A stretch of DNA of 64,000 nucleotides. Origin: Ypsolopha sequella (lineage: Eukaryota > Arthropoda > Insecta > Lepidoptera > Ypsolophidae). The first letter of the stretch is position 1. Each line of letters starts with the position of its first letter. Made by a program: the position numbers and the translations under genes. This document shows, piece by piece, positions 1-9,765 of the stretch. The stretch covers positions 248,001 to 312,000 of the forward strand of contig CAKOHE010000120.1 in the NCBI GenBank assembly GCA_934047225.1, in the 5' to 3' direction. Below the pieces are notes generated by a model that had not been told where the DNA came from, ran no database searches, and saw only the letters and a program-made list of their open reading frames with translations.

Positions 1-380
1 CCAGAGATATTGATTGCTGATTTCCACTTCTAAATGTAGAGGTCCTTTGTACAGCAGTTCATTCAGGCTGTGGTACATTCCATTTGGCTTTGCCGAAGCA
101 TCATACACAATTCTAAGATCAGTTGTACCCTCTTTCTTAATAACATAATGATGGGGTAGATAATGTACTGGGTGGTCTTGAGGTGTGGTATGATTCTCCA
201 CTCTTTCTACAATTCCCAAATGTTCTTGGTCTTCTATAACTCTCTTGTACTTTTCTAATATGTCAAGTTCAGTCCGTTTGATCAGGCTCGCCAAGCGTCC
301 AATAGCTAAACCATAATTGTTAGGGAGGTCTGCAGAGGAATTTGCCCATGGCCACTTGACCCAATATCTATTGTCCTTAT
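1..380 (-). pseudogene. BEL pol, N-terminal reverse transcriptase segment
   Basis: The reverse complement is open through this stretch and matches the BEL protease-RT linker and early RT: YKDNRYWVKWPW, then a GLAIGRL motif, then DLRIVYDASAK and SLNELLYKGP, which are fingers/palm motifs of BEL reverse transcriptases. It is the direct continuation of the gag-protease frame that stops at 3342, separated by the nested LTR element. The homologous region of the element at 48528-53607 carries the same YKDNRY/KWPW motif but has lost the RT part. The active-site region lies beyond the left edge. Confidence 0.8.
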
Positions 381-385
381 ATTGA
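381..385. repeat. Left 5-bp target-site duplication of the nested LTR element
   Basis: ATTGA immediately before the TGTTCACG start of the 5' LTR; the same ATTGA follows the 3' LTR at 3342-3346. Five base pairs is the usual duplication size for BEL/Pao. Confidence 0.85.
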
Positions 386-818
386 TGTTCACGCTAAAAA
401 GCGTGACGTCAGCGCATGCGCAGAAAGGGTGACTCGCGACGGAATCGAGTCCTGCGCTGACCGCCGCTCGCTCGCTCTGTTCGGATCGACGAGCCTCTCT
501 AGGCGCACGCGCGCGCGCCCGCGCAGCCGACAGCTCTAAACAATAGACATTCGCGTCAGCACAAACAATATCGCGTACCTAAAGTGTAGTGTTAATACAA
601 GTGCTGTGTACATCACTCAAACCAGGACATTCAATACATCCCTGCACAGACGCCAGCTCAACTAGCCAACAAGAAGGCTCAGCACGTCACCGCATCTCCT
701 GTCGGCCCATCGAGAACAACATTCCAACAAAGGTCAGTTTACCCACAATCTTTTTCTTATCCTGTCTGCTCTCCCACTCAAATTCCATCAGCCCTGCATC
801 CTGTAGCCAGCGGCTACA
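386..818 (+). repeat. 5' LTR of the nested Pao-type element
   Basis: Starts TGTTCACG and ends GGCTACA. It includes a GC-rich stretch around 420-530 (CpG and alternating CG runs) that may hold the promoter. The matching 3' LTR is 2909-3341 and is also 433 bp. Confidence 0.9.
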
Positions 819-822
819 TTTT

Positions 823-840
823 TGGTCCTTCGAGCCGGAT
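823..840 (+). other. Primer-binding site complementary to tRNA-Tyr
   Basis: TGGTCCTTCGAGCCGGAT lies four bases after the LTR. It is complementary to the 3' end of animal tRNA-Tyr including CCA (acceptor CCTTCGA pairs with TCGAAGG), judged from the remembered tRNA sequence. Confidence 0.75.
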
Positions 841-1357
841 CGAATTCTGGTCCTTACAGTCCATTTTCACATTTTTGGCCCCTCGAACCGTTACTGAACC
901 AGCCCCCGTCGATTTATTACAGTCCATTTTCACCCGGTTACATATTTTGCCCCCTTTCCCGGCAAAAAATATTTTGTGGTTTCGAATACCTATCGCGGGT
1001 AGATAATTAGAACCGCCGCCTGGAACATTCCATTTATCGGTTAGAACCGACCCCCCCACGCCCCTTTACAGAATAACTCATTTTCATCACGGTTGTAATT
1101 ATTGTTCAGCTCAGATAATATAATTATATCCATTCGGCCCAATTGTTTATTACAGTCCACTATATTTCTTTATTAAACCCCCCCCGTCACTTCCAGGGAT
1201 TAATTATCAGCCCTTATAAACCCCATACGTAAAATTAATTAAACTCAAAGTCAGCATTTTGCTCAACATTTTTTACATGTAATTCCCGACCCAATCTTTT
1301 CAAATGTTCTCGAAGTGATTCAACTTTGCTCGTAAATACATAGTTCACATTTTAGTT

Positions 1358-1837
1358 TCATATCGTGTTACAACGTTTTGAGTACCTACACTTCACTTTG
1401 TTTTCTATCGCGCGAAGAGGTGCAAATCTACCCACTGTCAAAGATAGTTCTCGTATCTTGCGAGATATTTTTTTGTGAGAGTATAAATTCGCTTTATTTC
1501 GTGCATATACATACGTATTACGTATATTACTAAAGCGTGATTTCATCATTGGATTGTTCGCACATTTAGATACGATTTCTGCCAGGTGAACGCATTCTTT
1601 GTTGTTTACGAGTTTGAGGCAGTAGATAGGTATTTTATTAGTTTCGTGTAAGCGGGAAATAGCATAATAACATAAGAGTGAACAAGCCTTGTCGATTGTA
1701 ATCTTGTAATCACGGTAATCTTGTGTTGCAGTAATATATTGCCGAACAGTTTTATCCTGATATTGTCTGCTTTTTATAGTAAATTTTTTTTTTTGTTTTT
1801 TCATCTCATCTCTGCTTTTATTGTTTATGGTACACAT
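1358..1837 (-). CDS. Unrecognised antisense ORF inside the nested LTR element
   Basis: A 159-codon open frame runs antisense to the element through its long non-coding leader. The predicted protein is lysine- and arginine-rich, with about seven cysteines and no motif I recognise. The rest of the leader (841-2250) carries no other coding evidence. It could be a captured gene fragment or a chance frame in AT-rich DNA; nothing in the sequence, such as a promoter or splice signals, argues strongly for expression. Confidence 0.2.
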   Translation of the reverse strand: MCTINNKSRDEMKKQKKKFTIKSRQYQDKTVRQYITATQDYRDYKITIDKACSLLCYYAISRLHETNKIPIYCLKLVNNKECVHLAEIVSKCANNPMMKSRFSNIRNTYVYARNKANLYSHKKISRKIRELSLTVGRFAPLRAIENKVKCRYSKRCNTI

Positions 1838-2037
1838 ATAGGGTGTTCCACGTTGGTTTGTCAGCTCATATACAGGTTGTTTTTAAAAATTTTTTTTTTT
1901 TTTTTTTTTTCTTTCTTTCTCTCTGTCGGGTTTATTTTCCGTGTTCCGTTTGAACATAGCCTTTGTTATTTCGGCCCGCGCAAGTTACAAGCTATCCGCA
2001 CGTTGGAGTTGGTAGCGCTCAAGTTTTTAATAACTCA

Positions 2038-2257
2038 TTTTCACATATAGTCACACTCATCACACATTCAATCAGCACATACACACTCAACTCATTTTCA
2101 CTCACACATTCAATCAGCACATACACACTCAGCTCATTTTCACTCACACATTCAATCAGCACATATAGACACACTCAGCTCATTTTCACTCTATGAAACC
2201 AGCACTCAGTCATCACACACACACTCATCACATACACACTCAGTTCATTTTCACTCA
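2038..2257 (+). repeat. Tandem repeats in the leader of the nested LTR element
   Basis: Units built from CTCATTTTCACTCACACATT, then CAATCAGCACATACACACTCAG, recur about four times with small variations. They end just before the ATG at 2258. Confidence 0.75.
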
Positions 2258-2905
2258 ATGACTCCAGCTCCAACAGAGAATTCTTGTAACTCCGCACAAC
2301 GTGTAGTGAACGTCACTAACACACCAATAATAGCAGACGTACATGGTCAATTTCACTCAGCACGAGCCCTGTTAGGTTTTATCTCACGTCGCGGTACTCC
2401 AGTTCTCATTCGCTCAGACTGCGGCACAAACTATGATGCAATCACTCACAAGCTCGCGAATCAGCACATAACTTGGTTCGGCGCTCTGCACGAAATAATA
2501 CTCAACTCAAGAACCCTCTGCCCGATTTCATCCGACCCTACGGACTTTGAACCTCTCACGGCCGGACATTTCATTATTGGTCGTCCGCTCACCGCTCTAC
2601 CTGAGCAGTCTTTTGACGACAGACCCATATCTGCTCTTAAACGGTTTCAACTCATTCAAGCGCTCTCTCAGCGTTTTTTGACTCTCTGGTCCAGATCCTA
2701 CCTCCATACCCTGCAAACCCGCTCCAAATAGCTCTCCCCTTCTTCCCCTCCTCAAGTGGGTGAACTGGTCCTCATCAAAGAGGATGACCTGCCTCCGCTC
2801 CAATGGAAGTTGGGGAGAATTCTCCGCACAATGCCTGGCAAGGATGGAGTGATCCAAGTTGTGGATCTGGACACAGCCCATGGAGCCGCAGCCCCGGCCC
2901 CCCCA
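2258..2905 (+). pseudogene. Fused gag-start/integrase remnant of a Pao-type element
   Basis: An ATG at 2258 opens 157 codons. After about 20 residues of probable gag start, the sequence is Pao integrase: FHSARALLGFISRRGTP and RSDCGTNYD (core with one catalytic Asp), then a jump to CPISSDPTDFEPLTAGHF and IIGRPLTALPE. A TAG at 2729-2731 interrupts, but the same frame continues with VGELVLIKEDDLPPLQWKLG, the usual C-terminal domain, almost to the 3' LTR. The first catalytic Asp, the zinc-binding region and the part around the catalytic Glu are missing. It cannot be functional. Confidence 0.8.
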
Positions 2906-2908
2906 GGA

Positions 2909-3341
2909 TGTTCACGCTAAAAAGCGTGACGTCAGCGCATGCGCAGAAAGGGTGACTCGCGACGGAATCGAGTCCTGCGCTGACCGCCGCTCGCTCGCTC
3001 TGTTCGGATCGACGAGCCTCTCTAGGCGCACGCGCGCGCGCCCGCGCAGCCGACAGCTCTAAACAATAGACATTCGCGTCAGCACAAACAATATCGCGTA
3101 CCTAAAGTGTAGTGTTAATACAAGTGCTGTGTACATCACTCAAACCAGGACATTCAATACATCCCTGCACAGACGCCAGCTCAACTAGCCAACAAGAAGG
3201 CTCAGCACGTCACCGCATCTCCTGTCGGCCCATCGAGAACAACATTCCAACAAAGGTCAGTTTACCCACAATCTTTTTCTTATCCTGTCTGCTCTCCCAC
3301 TCAAATTCCATCAGCCCTGCATCCTGTAGCCAGCGGCTACA
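2909..3341 (+). repeat. 3' LTR of the nested Pao-type element
   Basis: 433-bp direct copy of 386-818. It is preceded by a C-rich tract (2890-2907) in the place where the second-strand primer tract is expected. Confidence 0.9.
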
Positions 3342-3346
3342 ATTGA
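3342..3346. repeat. Right 5-bp target-site duplication of the nested LTR element
   Basis: ATTGA directly after the 3' LTR, matching 381-385. The interrupted BEL pol frame resumes here on the minus strand. Confidence 0.85.
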
Positions 3347-5322
3347 ATACTCTCATTGAAAATCTTAACTGCCTCTTCTTGAACAGATGTTGGTGCATCT
3401 TTTATGCCTATGGTCTCTAAATCCCATAACAAGCTCAGATTATGATCCTGCAATGGAAGGTCTGGTTTTGAGAAATAATTCTTACATGTTTTAGATTTTG
3501 ACTGAACATAAGTCAATACAGAAATTGGTTGATCCATATCTATAGGAATTCTTCCAGAAATAATCCATCCAAACTCTGAATTGATCAAATATAAATTTTC
3601 TTGCAAAGCTATTCGTTTGTCATCTTTCATCAATGAATGGTAGTAATCATTTCCAATCAATATGTCAATCTTGGATGATGAATTATCATCGGCTAACAGC
3701 AGATGTCTTGGTTCAATGTTCATCCATGTGTTGTCAATTTTGTTGGTAATATATGGTATAGTATTAGCTTCTATAATTATCTTTGTATCTCTCTTTGTAT
3801 AAATGTCGATCTTCACTAACTTTGTATGAATCTCCTTGGGTCTGTTAGAGCCAAATGTATAGACTAATAAATTATTTTCTTCCATCTCCTCCAGGTTCAA
3901 CAGGGTAGCAAATTTTTTAGTCACATAACTTCTTTGTGAACCGCAATCCAATAAAATTCGACAGTCATACTGTTTTTTATCTCTTCCTATAGCTTTAGCT
4001 ACTGCAGTCTGTACCACAGTCCTCTGTGAACTATTACCACACTCACAGTTATGATCATGCACTTGTAAGGTTTTACATGCTTCGAACTTAGTCGGACACA
4101 GCGCTCTGTTATGTTTTTCCTTGCAATAGAAACATTTCTTACTCACCTGGCAGCGTGAGACATGATGACCAAGTCTGAAGCAAACATAGCATCTTTTACC
4201 TAGTATCTTCTTTCTTTCTTCAAGAGTGTTAGCCCTTTTACAATCATCATTGTAGTGTTGTGCGCCACAAAATATACATGATCTTATCAGTTTCTTAGCA
4301 TCCGGTCCCTCATCTAGTTGACGTTTTCGCTTTCTGTTCATGTTTCTATCTTGATATTCCACTTTAGGCTTTGAAAATCGCTGGTTCTTATTCTGGTTAT
4401 CAAATTTTCTATAAGGTCTTTGTCTTGTTTCTGTTAAATGTAGTGTTTCAGTTGAAAAGGATGTAGGTACTTCCTTTGATGCATTAGGTGCTATCGCTCT
4501 CGCACTAATAATATGATCTAACTGTTTACGAATGTTATCGATGGATTCTTCTTCAGGACTCATCTTTAAGCGTAGTTCTCTTTTAATGTCATCAGGAAAT
4601 TTTTCAATTATTAAAGTGCGAAGGTGTGCTCCAGTCGTGTCTTCACCAAGAGATTGCAAAATCCTTAGATGACGCTCAATGTCATTTAGTAATCGTCGAT
4701 TATCCTTCCATTGAAGAGTGAACAGTTCTTTGTAGTGGGCATCAATTACTAGAGATTTCTTACCAAATTTGTTGTGCAGTGTGTTAATTGCAATTTCATA
4801 ATTACGGTCTGTCGTTTGAAAACCTTCAATGCACTCTCTAGCTTCACCTTCAAGGCATGTTTGTAAATATGCAAATTTATCAACATTTTTAAGGGGTTTC
4901 GAATGGACACTCGAATTAAATCTGTCCCAGAATTCAGACCATTTCAGAACTTCACCATGGAATTTTCTTAAATGTAGCTGCGGTAGTTTGCTTGTCGAAT
5001 TGTCATTAGATTGGATTTCATTTCTTACATTATTTACCTTATTGGTCTCCTCTGTTATCTCTAGACATAATACTTCACAATTCATCTGCAAAACAGTGTT
5101 TTCTTCAATGTCTACAGAAGTTATGTATCCTTTCTCTACCAGCAAATGCATTTCTGAGATGAAACGTTCATTTTTCAATTTCAGTATTTTGTTAGCTAGA
5201 CTAACTTCGTACACTGGAGTTAATCCTGATCGCAAATCTGTCAGGTAGTTTTGACATTTTTGGTACTGTCCCTGGACTTGATCTTTGATGATCTGCAGCC
5301 GCATGCATGCTAGATCACCCAT
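3342..5322 (-). CDS. BEL/Pao Gag-protease polyprotein, cut short by the nested element
   Basis: About 660 codons open from ATG 5322. The N-terminal quarter looks coiled and charged. Residues ~115-280 match the DUF1759 capsid-like region of BEL Gag (HLRKFHGEVLKW, FWDRF, IDAHY). Three CCHC-like knuckles follow at ~349-361, 378-391 and 397-409 (CIFC, CYVC, CFYC). Residues ~450-600 are the DUF1758 aspartic protease with the catalytic ILLDCGS at ~456-462. The last residues (LWDLETIGI, FNESIQ) lead into pol, which continues at 385 downward. A splice-acceptor-like CAG lies 5 bases upstream of the ATG. No internal stop is present, so this copy was probably intact when interrupted. Confidence 0.88.
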
Positions 5323-7220
5323 TGTTCCTGAATTAGTTGCAATGCTCTTTATATTTTATAAGTAGTCTTAGTTTATACCGTTCCGGTAAGTATCTTTAAC
5401 AAGTACTAACCAATCTGTAAGTAAACAACATATGATTTTTTACAAATAAAGAAAATTGCGCCTCAATCGACGTCGTTCATCAAAACAATCAAAACCGTGA
5501 AATTACTAAAACTCCACTATGCTCGGTATATGAATTTCTTGTATCTTGTACCATCATTACAATATTTTACTGTTTCGTCTTTCGTCAGTAAGTACTTTGA
5601 CTATAATAACAAAATAAAACTTACCGGCTTGTGGCGTCACCCGCCATTTGCCTGGCAAAAATTTCATCAATTTCGTGTTATTTCTTCACATATGTGTATG
5701 ATTAATTTAATTTCCTCAACCACAAAATAGTATTGAACTGACTTTAATCAAATAAGTTCGTTTAAATACTTGAACTTCAAAGAAATTAGTTCGACAATAT
5801 TCTTTCTTAACTCAATTTTCCAATTATCACAAACAAGTGAAATGAAACAAACAATAGTATTATAGTGTGTACCACGTACCGTCTCGACCGAATATTTCGA
5901 ACATATTTCGAAACAATGCTCTTGCTTGACTCAACTTTAGTAAGGAAATTCTACTTTTTCTGAACTTTTTAATTTTACGTTCACGCCTAGGTGGCGAATG
6001 CAAAACAGACAAATTTCCAATTAATTAATCCTAATATGACATAAATCATCATTCAATATTCTCTTGCATACTCTTATCACTTTAAATCTTTAATAACAGA
6101 ACAGTACTCTTGACTGTTCGTTACTCTTTGTTAAATTTATTTCTAGTATTTTACATAAAATCCTACTTTTTCATTTTCATATAACATAAACTCTTTTATT
6201 TCAATTGACTCTCTTACACAGAATGCGGGCCACAACCCATCATTCTCTGAACCGCGGGCTCTTTGCCCATGTCACGGTTACTCTCGTCTTGATTGAGGGT
6301 CACATCCTCACTAATTCTTAATTTAGATATTGGGCCGCAACCCATCTCGCTCTCGGCCGCGGGCTCTTTGCCCATATCACGGCTTTATCTTTTCTTCTCA
6401 TAATACAGGCTACACATCTTACCCGAAAATTTCGATTCACTCTCTCTTACGTGCACAAAAAATTTTCGGTAAACATAGCCAAATCTTAACTTTTCGATTT
6501 TACTCGAAATCGATATCAAAAAACGAAAGGTACAACCCTAATCGTTGTCTATGGTCGCCATTTTTCTTTTTCTGTTCATGTTAGTGAGAAGGCAAATGGA
6601 ACTTAGCCCATACAGCCAAGTCTGAAGATTTTTATTTTATTATGCAATTTTAGTCACTGTATTACTTGAGGATCTCTCTGAGGGTGTTGGCCTGTTGTCT
6701 TAGTCGCTAAAGAGATAGACCCATCCCATAATAAACATATACGTTCACTGAAAAGATAGCTCAGAGTTGCTACGAAGGCTTGTTTTTCGTAAGCGTGTGA
6801 AGCCGATGACCATAATTTCAACTCGGAACGTGACGTAAATTTTGTAAAAATGAAAAAAGGTGTTGATACCTACATAGGTAATTATCATCAAATAAACCAC
6901 AATTTATTGGGTATTACCCAATGGGTAACATGACCCAATAACTTACATGTTACAAACAAGTCTAACATCCATTTATTACCTAGTCCAAACCTTTTAAACG
7001 GTTTAACTTTAGGGCACAAACAAATATGCATTTCATTGAAATGCATGTTGTCCGCTGTTGAGAAACTCTTAGTGGCTTGACTCAGGTCCCATTTCATGCG
7101 TCCTGACCACATCCATGATGCAAAGCTATCTCTAGACGCCTTCGCAGTCTCTCATGTGTCATCATTTCATTGTCTAAATAGGTAGCCAAACTCACTACAA
7201 TCATGAAATGACAATCGTAT
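5323..7220 (-). other. Untranslated leader of the minus-strand BEL element
   Basis: Lies between the primer site and the gag ATG. It has no convincing ORF. A G/C-rich motif containing GCGGGCTCTTTGCCCAT occurs twice (near 6255-6275 and 6357-6380). The plus-strand BEL copy has a comparable 1.4-kb leader. Confidence 0.55.
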
Positions 7221-7238
7221 ATCCCAGCATCTCCACCA
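7221..7238 (-). other. Primer-binding site, tRNA-Ala type
   Basis: On the minus strand TGGTGGAGATGCTGGGAT directly follows the LTR end GCGACA. The same 18 bases follow the LTR of the plus-strand BEL element at 47143. They match the 3' end of a tRNA-Ala (…CATCTCCA-CCA) with one mismatch, from memory. Confidence 0.7.
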
Positions 7239-8032
7239 TGTCGCAAATACTTTAGCGAATTGATATACGCCTGGGGTTCATATACGTTCATGAAAAACTA
7301 AATCATCCTGTACTCGTAACTAGAGAACTGACACCAATACTTACTCTTGGTATACCTAACATAAGTAACATAACCTTACCTCCACACGCGACAACAGCTC
7401 GTTGCTGAAGAGAAAGTCGAAGATGAAGACCCGTTGTCACGTCGTGCAGGTCCCGTAGCTAGGTAGTGTAGGTCTCCGATGCTCTGTGTCTTGAAGACGC
7501 CGTGCAGCGATGTTGAAGTGACGCAAACTTGATGATCTTTGTGTACTCTTATCTTCAGCTATATTCTCAGGTAATCGGACCCCAAGGGCCTCCTTCGAAT
7601 AATAGCTACATTCTAGGATCAGACCATCTAAATGGCCCCCTTCGAATGTCTCTTATACTCTTATGCATGGGAACCTCTCGTTCCCAAGATGGTCTCCATC
7701 ACACCCCTTACAACCATCCGCTGCCTCCTGAATCTTTTCTCATCGTGTGTCCTGCCACCGGGTTATAGAACACAATTAAGGTTCTTAAACCCGGCTGGTC
7801 ACGACCACCATCAATCTTACTGAAATCTTACATCTTACCTCAATATTCCTCAGAACTCTCAACTCTTACTCCGGCCTTCCCGCCATCTTGTTATCCTCTC
7901 TCTCGCTCTCATCTTTTTTCTCTCTCCCTCATTTTACAGTCGTGTTCCGTTTTCTACACCAACCTATCAATCTCATACGAGCTTGTTCAAATAAATACTT
8001 TACAAATCACTCACATTTCGCTATTCGCGACA
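7239..8032 (-). repeat. 5' LTR of the minus-strand BEL element
   Basis: In element orientation it starts TGTCGCGAATAGCGAAA (8032) and ends GCGACA (7239), 794 bp. The termini parallel those of the 46047 LTR. A splice-donor-like AG|GTAAGG lies on the element strand near 7380. The partner LTR and left target duplication are outside the window. Confidence 0.75.
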
Positions 8033-8059
8033 GAGTTGTGAGCTAATAAACAAACAAAC

Positions 8060-8390
8060 CACCATCACCACCTTACTTGGAGACCCCCTCGAAGTAATTC
8101 GGGGGAGAGTAAGAGGACAGCTCACAGGCAAAAAACCAGGAGGCCCATCATGCCTGGGACAGATGAGATGGATGGTGGTATATCAATCCCTAATAGCCGG
8201 GCTTTATATGGAACAGACTGGTGACGGGCAGCGGCTTCACTGGTGCGAGGGTTCCAGCACCACGCTCACCAACTCGCCTGCCCAGCGTGTGTGAGTATGG
8301 GCAATTCTTCCAGGATGACCGCCGGGGGTGGCAAAGTCCTGGAAAGACTTATGTCCAGCAGTGGACGAACTAGGCTGATGGATGGATGGA
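8060..8390 (+). mobile_element. LINE 3' end, RTE-like
   Basis: Sense orientation, 5'-truncated. Near the end it encodes the typical TYVQQWT C-terminus (ACTTATGTCCAGCAGTGGAC) and closes with GATG repeats, the usual ending of lepidopteran RTE-type LINEs. Upstream frames are degraded. Confidence 0.6.
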
Positions 8391-8495
8391 TAAAGAATAT
8401 TGTGTTGTAACGTAACGTAATGCATAAAGAATATTGTGTTGTAACGTAACGTAATGCATAAAGAATATTGTGTTGTAACGTAACGTAATGCATAA
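8391..8495 (+). repeat. 34-bp tandem repeat, three copies
   Basis: The unit begins TAAAGAATATTGTGTTGTAA and continues CGTAACGTAATGCA. Three perfect copies directly follow the GATG tail of the LINE end. Confidence 0.9.
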
Positions 8496-8605
8496 AGTAA
8501 CACAACTTTGCTATTGAAACCTAATGCCATTATTCAAAAATAAGAAATCTCTACAATGTGGCATGTTTTTAAAGCCATTGCTAGTGGGCAGAAACGTATA
8601 AATAT

Positions 8606-8930
8606 ATTTTTCAGTGCAAGTCCACAAAACCGAACAGAAAGTCGACTAATTTGCCCTAGGGCTTTATTTTTTTTTTTATTTATTTACGAAAAGTGGGCTA
8701 ACCTACAAGTTTTCCTGTGTACCATAAATGTTGTACTTTTTCCACTGTTTAACGGCTCTGAATACAGTTCTTTTGAGCCAATCATAATTTAAAGTTCACT
8801 AGATTATATTTGTTGTATTTCCTCACACTATGCATTGAAAAACGTAGTATGATACACGGGCGTAAGAGCAATAAATTACTCGGTTACGTATAATTTATTT
8901 ATTTTTGCCCTTGTTGCATAAACTACTATT
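8606..8930 (-). mobile_element. Interspersed repeat family A, copy 1
   Basis: Inverted copy of the repeats at 30773-31147 and 32649-33007. Shared landmarks are GCCCTAGGGC, CACTGTTTAACGGCTCTG, a CAATGCAT end motif and an internal palindrome around AATAAATTACTCGGTTACG. It is non-coding and probably a MITE-like element; the superfamily is not recognised. Confidence 0.7.
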
Positions 8931-9617
8931 ACATTTACAAGAAGAATAGGCATTAGAAAGAATTAAAAATAATATTGGCTGAAATATTTAAAGCTAGATG
9001 TAGTAATTTATAGGTAGCCATTAAGTCAATTCTACTGTCAAATTTATAAGTTAAGATGGTTTTTTTTTAAATATATATGTATATATGACTAATATAGGCA
9101 TTCACTAAAAATCAGCGTCATGGCGCAAGACATGCTCATGACACATGCTGAGTGGAGACCTATTTGGTATTTTTATTACTCACTAGTTGTTAGTTGTGTG
9201 TAAAAATGTTAAAATACCAAATAAAGCTATTGATTAACCAGTTGAACCAGTTTAGTGTAATAAAGATTGAAGACTGATTTTAACACTTTAATTATGTTTC
9301 ATTTTAAAGTAATTTAATGCGAACATGAAACATTTATTCCATCTAAGCCAAAAAACCGGAAAATTTAAAAAGCCGGTCAAAGTCTAGAGTCTAGACGGAT
9401 CGCCAAAAGTCCGGACAAATCCGGACGGATGGCAATGACAACCCTAGACGTTACCAACTTGCGAACACGAAAACAAAATAAAAGTTCAAGTGGTGAACAA
9501 ATAAAAACCAAATTGGTACAGCCATAATCTTTTTTGAGATATTGTTAGAGGGAAACTTCAAATCCGTAGAGGGAACCCTAAAACGGCGGCAGACTGCCCC
9601 AACTCAGTTATACGTAC
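8931..9617. other. Non-coding stretch with one stem-loop
   Basis: Probable Twinkle intron. ATTTGGTATTTT (9162-9173) is complementary to AAAATACCAAAT (9211-9222). AAACCGG and CCGGACAAATCCGG words at 9345-9410 look repeat-derived. No coding sequence was seen. Confidence 0.4.
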
Positions 9618-9765
9618 CTCACAAACCGACACCTCTCTTCTCCCAGTTTTTCAGCCACAGCCCGCATGTTGTTCCAGTCACCCCACAGGCAGAGCTTCTG
9701 GTAGCTCTCGAGTACCGGCAACACCACAGGCGGTAGGCTACAGTTGCTCAGCCATATCAGAGTTC
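9618..9765 (-). CDS. TWNK: Twinkle exon (end of primase-like domain)
   Basis: Acceptor ATCCAG before 9765, donor GTACGT after 9618. It encodes GTLIWLSNCSLPPVV, LESYQKLCLWGD and ERCRFVR. Phase 1 entry matches the previous exon. It is the last coding exon before the LINE and BEL insertions. Confidence 0.75.

Larger units (their letters stand above)
386..3341 (+). mobile_element. Non-autonomous Pao-type LTR retrotransposon nested in a BEL element
   Basis: Two 433-bp LTRs (386-818 and 2909-3341), identical as far as I can read, flank a 2.1-kb interior. The element has a tRNA-Tyr primer site and a 5-bp target duplication (ATTGA). The interior lacks gag, protease, reverse transcriptase and most of integrase; only a fused gag-start/integrase remnant remains at 2258-2905. 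It is therefore a deletion derivative that must have used another element's proteins. LTR identity indicates a recent insertion, later than the BEL element it interrupts. Confidence 0.9.
1..8032 (-). mobile_element. BEL/Pao LTR retrotransposon, 5' half, interrupted by a nested element
   Basis: Read on the minus strand from 8032 leftward: a 794-bp LTR, a tRNA-Ala-type primer site, a 1.9-kb leader, a gag-protease frame and the start of reverse transcriptase, which runs off the left edge. The frame is cut at 385/3342 by an inserted LTR element; on either side, sequence resumes where related BEL pol proteins continue. The LTR opens TGTCGCGAAT and closes GCGACA, nearly the same termini as the plus-strand BEL element at 46047-54626, so the two are related families. 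The 3' LTR and the rest of pol are outside the window. It lies downstream of the last visible Twinkle exon, probably inside a Twinkle intron. Confidence 0.85.

Noticed and set aside
589..897. 102-codon ORF repeated at 3112-3420
   Set aside because: Both lie in the two identical LTRs; duplication is explained by the LTRs.
5630..6614. A TG…CA segment first considered as the LTR of the minus-strand BEL element
   Set aside because: No primer site adjoins it. The tRNA-Ala-type site at 7221-7238 and the matching TGTCGC/GCGACA ends place the LTR at 7239-8032.
6888..7291. Two short minus-strand ORFs
   Set aside because: They overlap the BEL leader, primer site and LTR boundary and have no recognisable motifs.
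8237..8530. Minus-strand ORFs with repeated YVTLQHN-like motifs
   Set aside because: Products of the 34-bp tandem repeat and the LINE end read antisense.
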